Shown: positions 5,826-6,029 of the stretch, piece after piece
Layout: the number at the start of each line of letters is the position of its first letter
Position numbering within the stretch: position 1 is the first letter of the stretch
From: Gammaproteobacteria bacterium
Lineage (GTDB): Bacteria; Pseudomonadota; Gammaproteobacteria; Chromatiales; Chromatiaceae
Length of the DNA: 6,029 bases
Direction of reading: 5' to 3'
Assembly (NCBI GenBank): GCA_030620735.1
Contig: JAUXDV010000129.1
Span: 1-6,029, forward strand
The notes under the pieces: model-generated
Told to the model about the DNA's origin: nothing
The model's input: the letters and a program-made list of their open reading frames with translations, nothing else
Database searches by the model: none
Position numbers and translations under genes: made by a program

Positions 5826-6029
5826 CAGGCTTCCAGCTTGAGCCTGGCTGTATCGGCAATTCCGGTGCGTTTTTCCAGTGTCTGCTTACATATTTGCAAT
5901 GCTTTGCCGGCAGTCACACGGTAGCTGGTGATCTTGCCGCCAAAAATAGTGAGCGCATGCGGCTGTTGTGCATCATTGGCGATGATGCTGCTCTCGCGGG
6001 AGCGCGTGAATGCTGATGTATCAGCGGCG
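5825..6029 (-). CDS. GlpD-like FAD-dependent glycerol-3-phosphate dehydrogenase, C-terminal 67 residues only
   Basis: The open frame enters from the right edge and stops at TGA 5827-5825. Visible residue 29 begins FGGKITSYR, preceded by PHALTI. This is the FGGK(L/I)T(T/S)YR block of GlpD and related DAO-family enzymes, part of the FAD and substrate site. GlpD oxidises glycerol 3-phosphate to dihydroxyacetone phosphate and passes electrons to quinone at the membrane. Only 30 residues follow the motif, whereas E. coli GlpD has well over 100 there (the DAO_C domain), so this protein has a short C-terminus. There is no space for that domain because the kinase starts at once. It is transcribed with the kinase. 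A related DAO-type oxidoreductase with another substrate is possible, as the FAD-binding N-terminus is outside the window. Confidence 0.8.
   Translation of the reverse strand, partial: AADTSAFTRSRESSIIANDAQQPHALTIFGGKITSYRVTAGKALQICKQTLEKRTGIADTARLKLEA

Overview
The window looks like chromosomal DNA of a gammaproteobacterium with moderately high GC. The best evidence is the CCA-adding enzyme, which follows the multifunctional HD-domain Cca of enterics almost residue for residue, and the NarX-type kinase. A more precise lineage cannot be read from the sequence. All five genes lie on the minus strand, so transcription runs from high to low coordinates, and the first and last genes are cut by the window edges.

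Right block (6029 down to 4395): the C-terminal end of a GlpD-like FAD-dependent glycerol-3-phosphate dehydrogenase is followed, with a one-base TGATG overlap, by a complete FGGY carbohydrate kinase most like glycerol kinase. The pair looks like a kinase plus dehydrogenase unit for a three-carbon polyol or its phosphate. Two oddities suggest it is not ordinary glycerol catabolism: the dehydrogenase ends soon after its FGGK motif, without room for the usual C-terminal domain, and the kinase lacks the glutamate that contacts glycerol in GlpK.

Intergenic block (4394 down to 4053, about 340 bases): no gene is supported. It holds three separate palindromic elements of the dispersed-repeat type and a promoter-like site (perfect TATAAT, poor -35) facing the left block.

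Left block (4052 down to 1): an ATM1-type ABC exporter, cca, and a NarX-like sensor histidine kinase cut by the left edge before its ATPase domain. The two junctions are both 4-base ATGA overlaps, and the downstream starts have Shine-Dalgarno sequences 8 bases away, so this is a tightly coupled operon. It joins a glutathione-linked exporter, a housekeeping tRNA maturation enzyme and a signalling kinase. The kinase has almost no periplasmic loop but has a four-cysteine cluster in its GAF-like region, so it probably senses an internal redox or metal signal. A NarL/FixJ-type response regulator is expected just beyond the left edge, but that is inference.

No tRNA, rRNA, CRISPR array, transposase or phage gene was seen. 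The most interesting points are the cysteine-bearing kinase coupled to an Atm1-like exporter, the atypical kinase/dehydrogenase pair, and the stacked palindromes.
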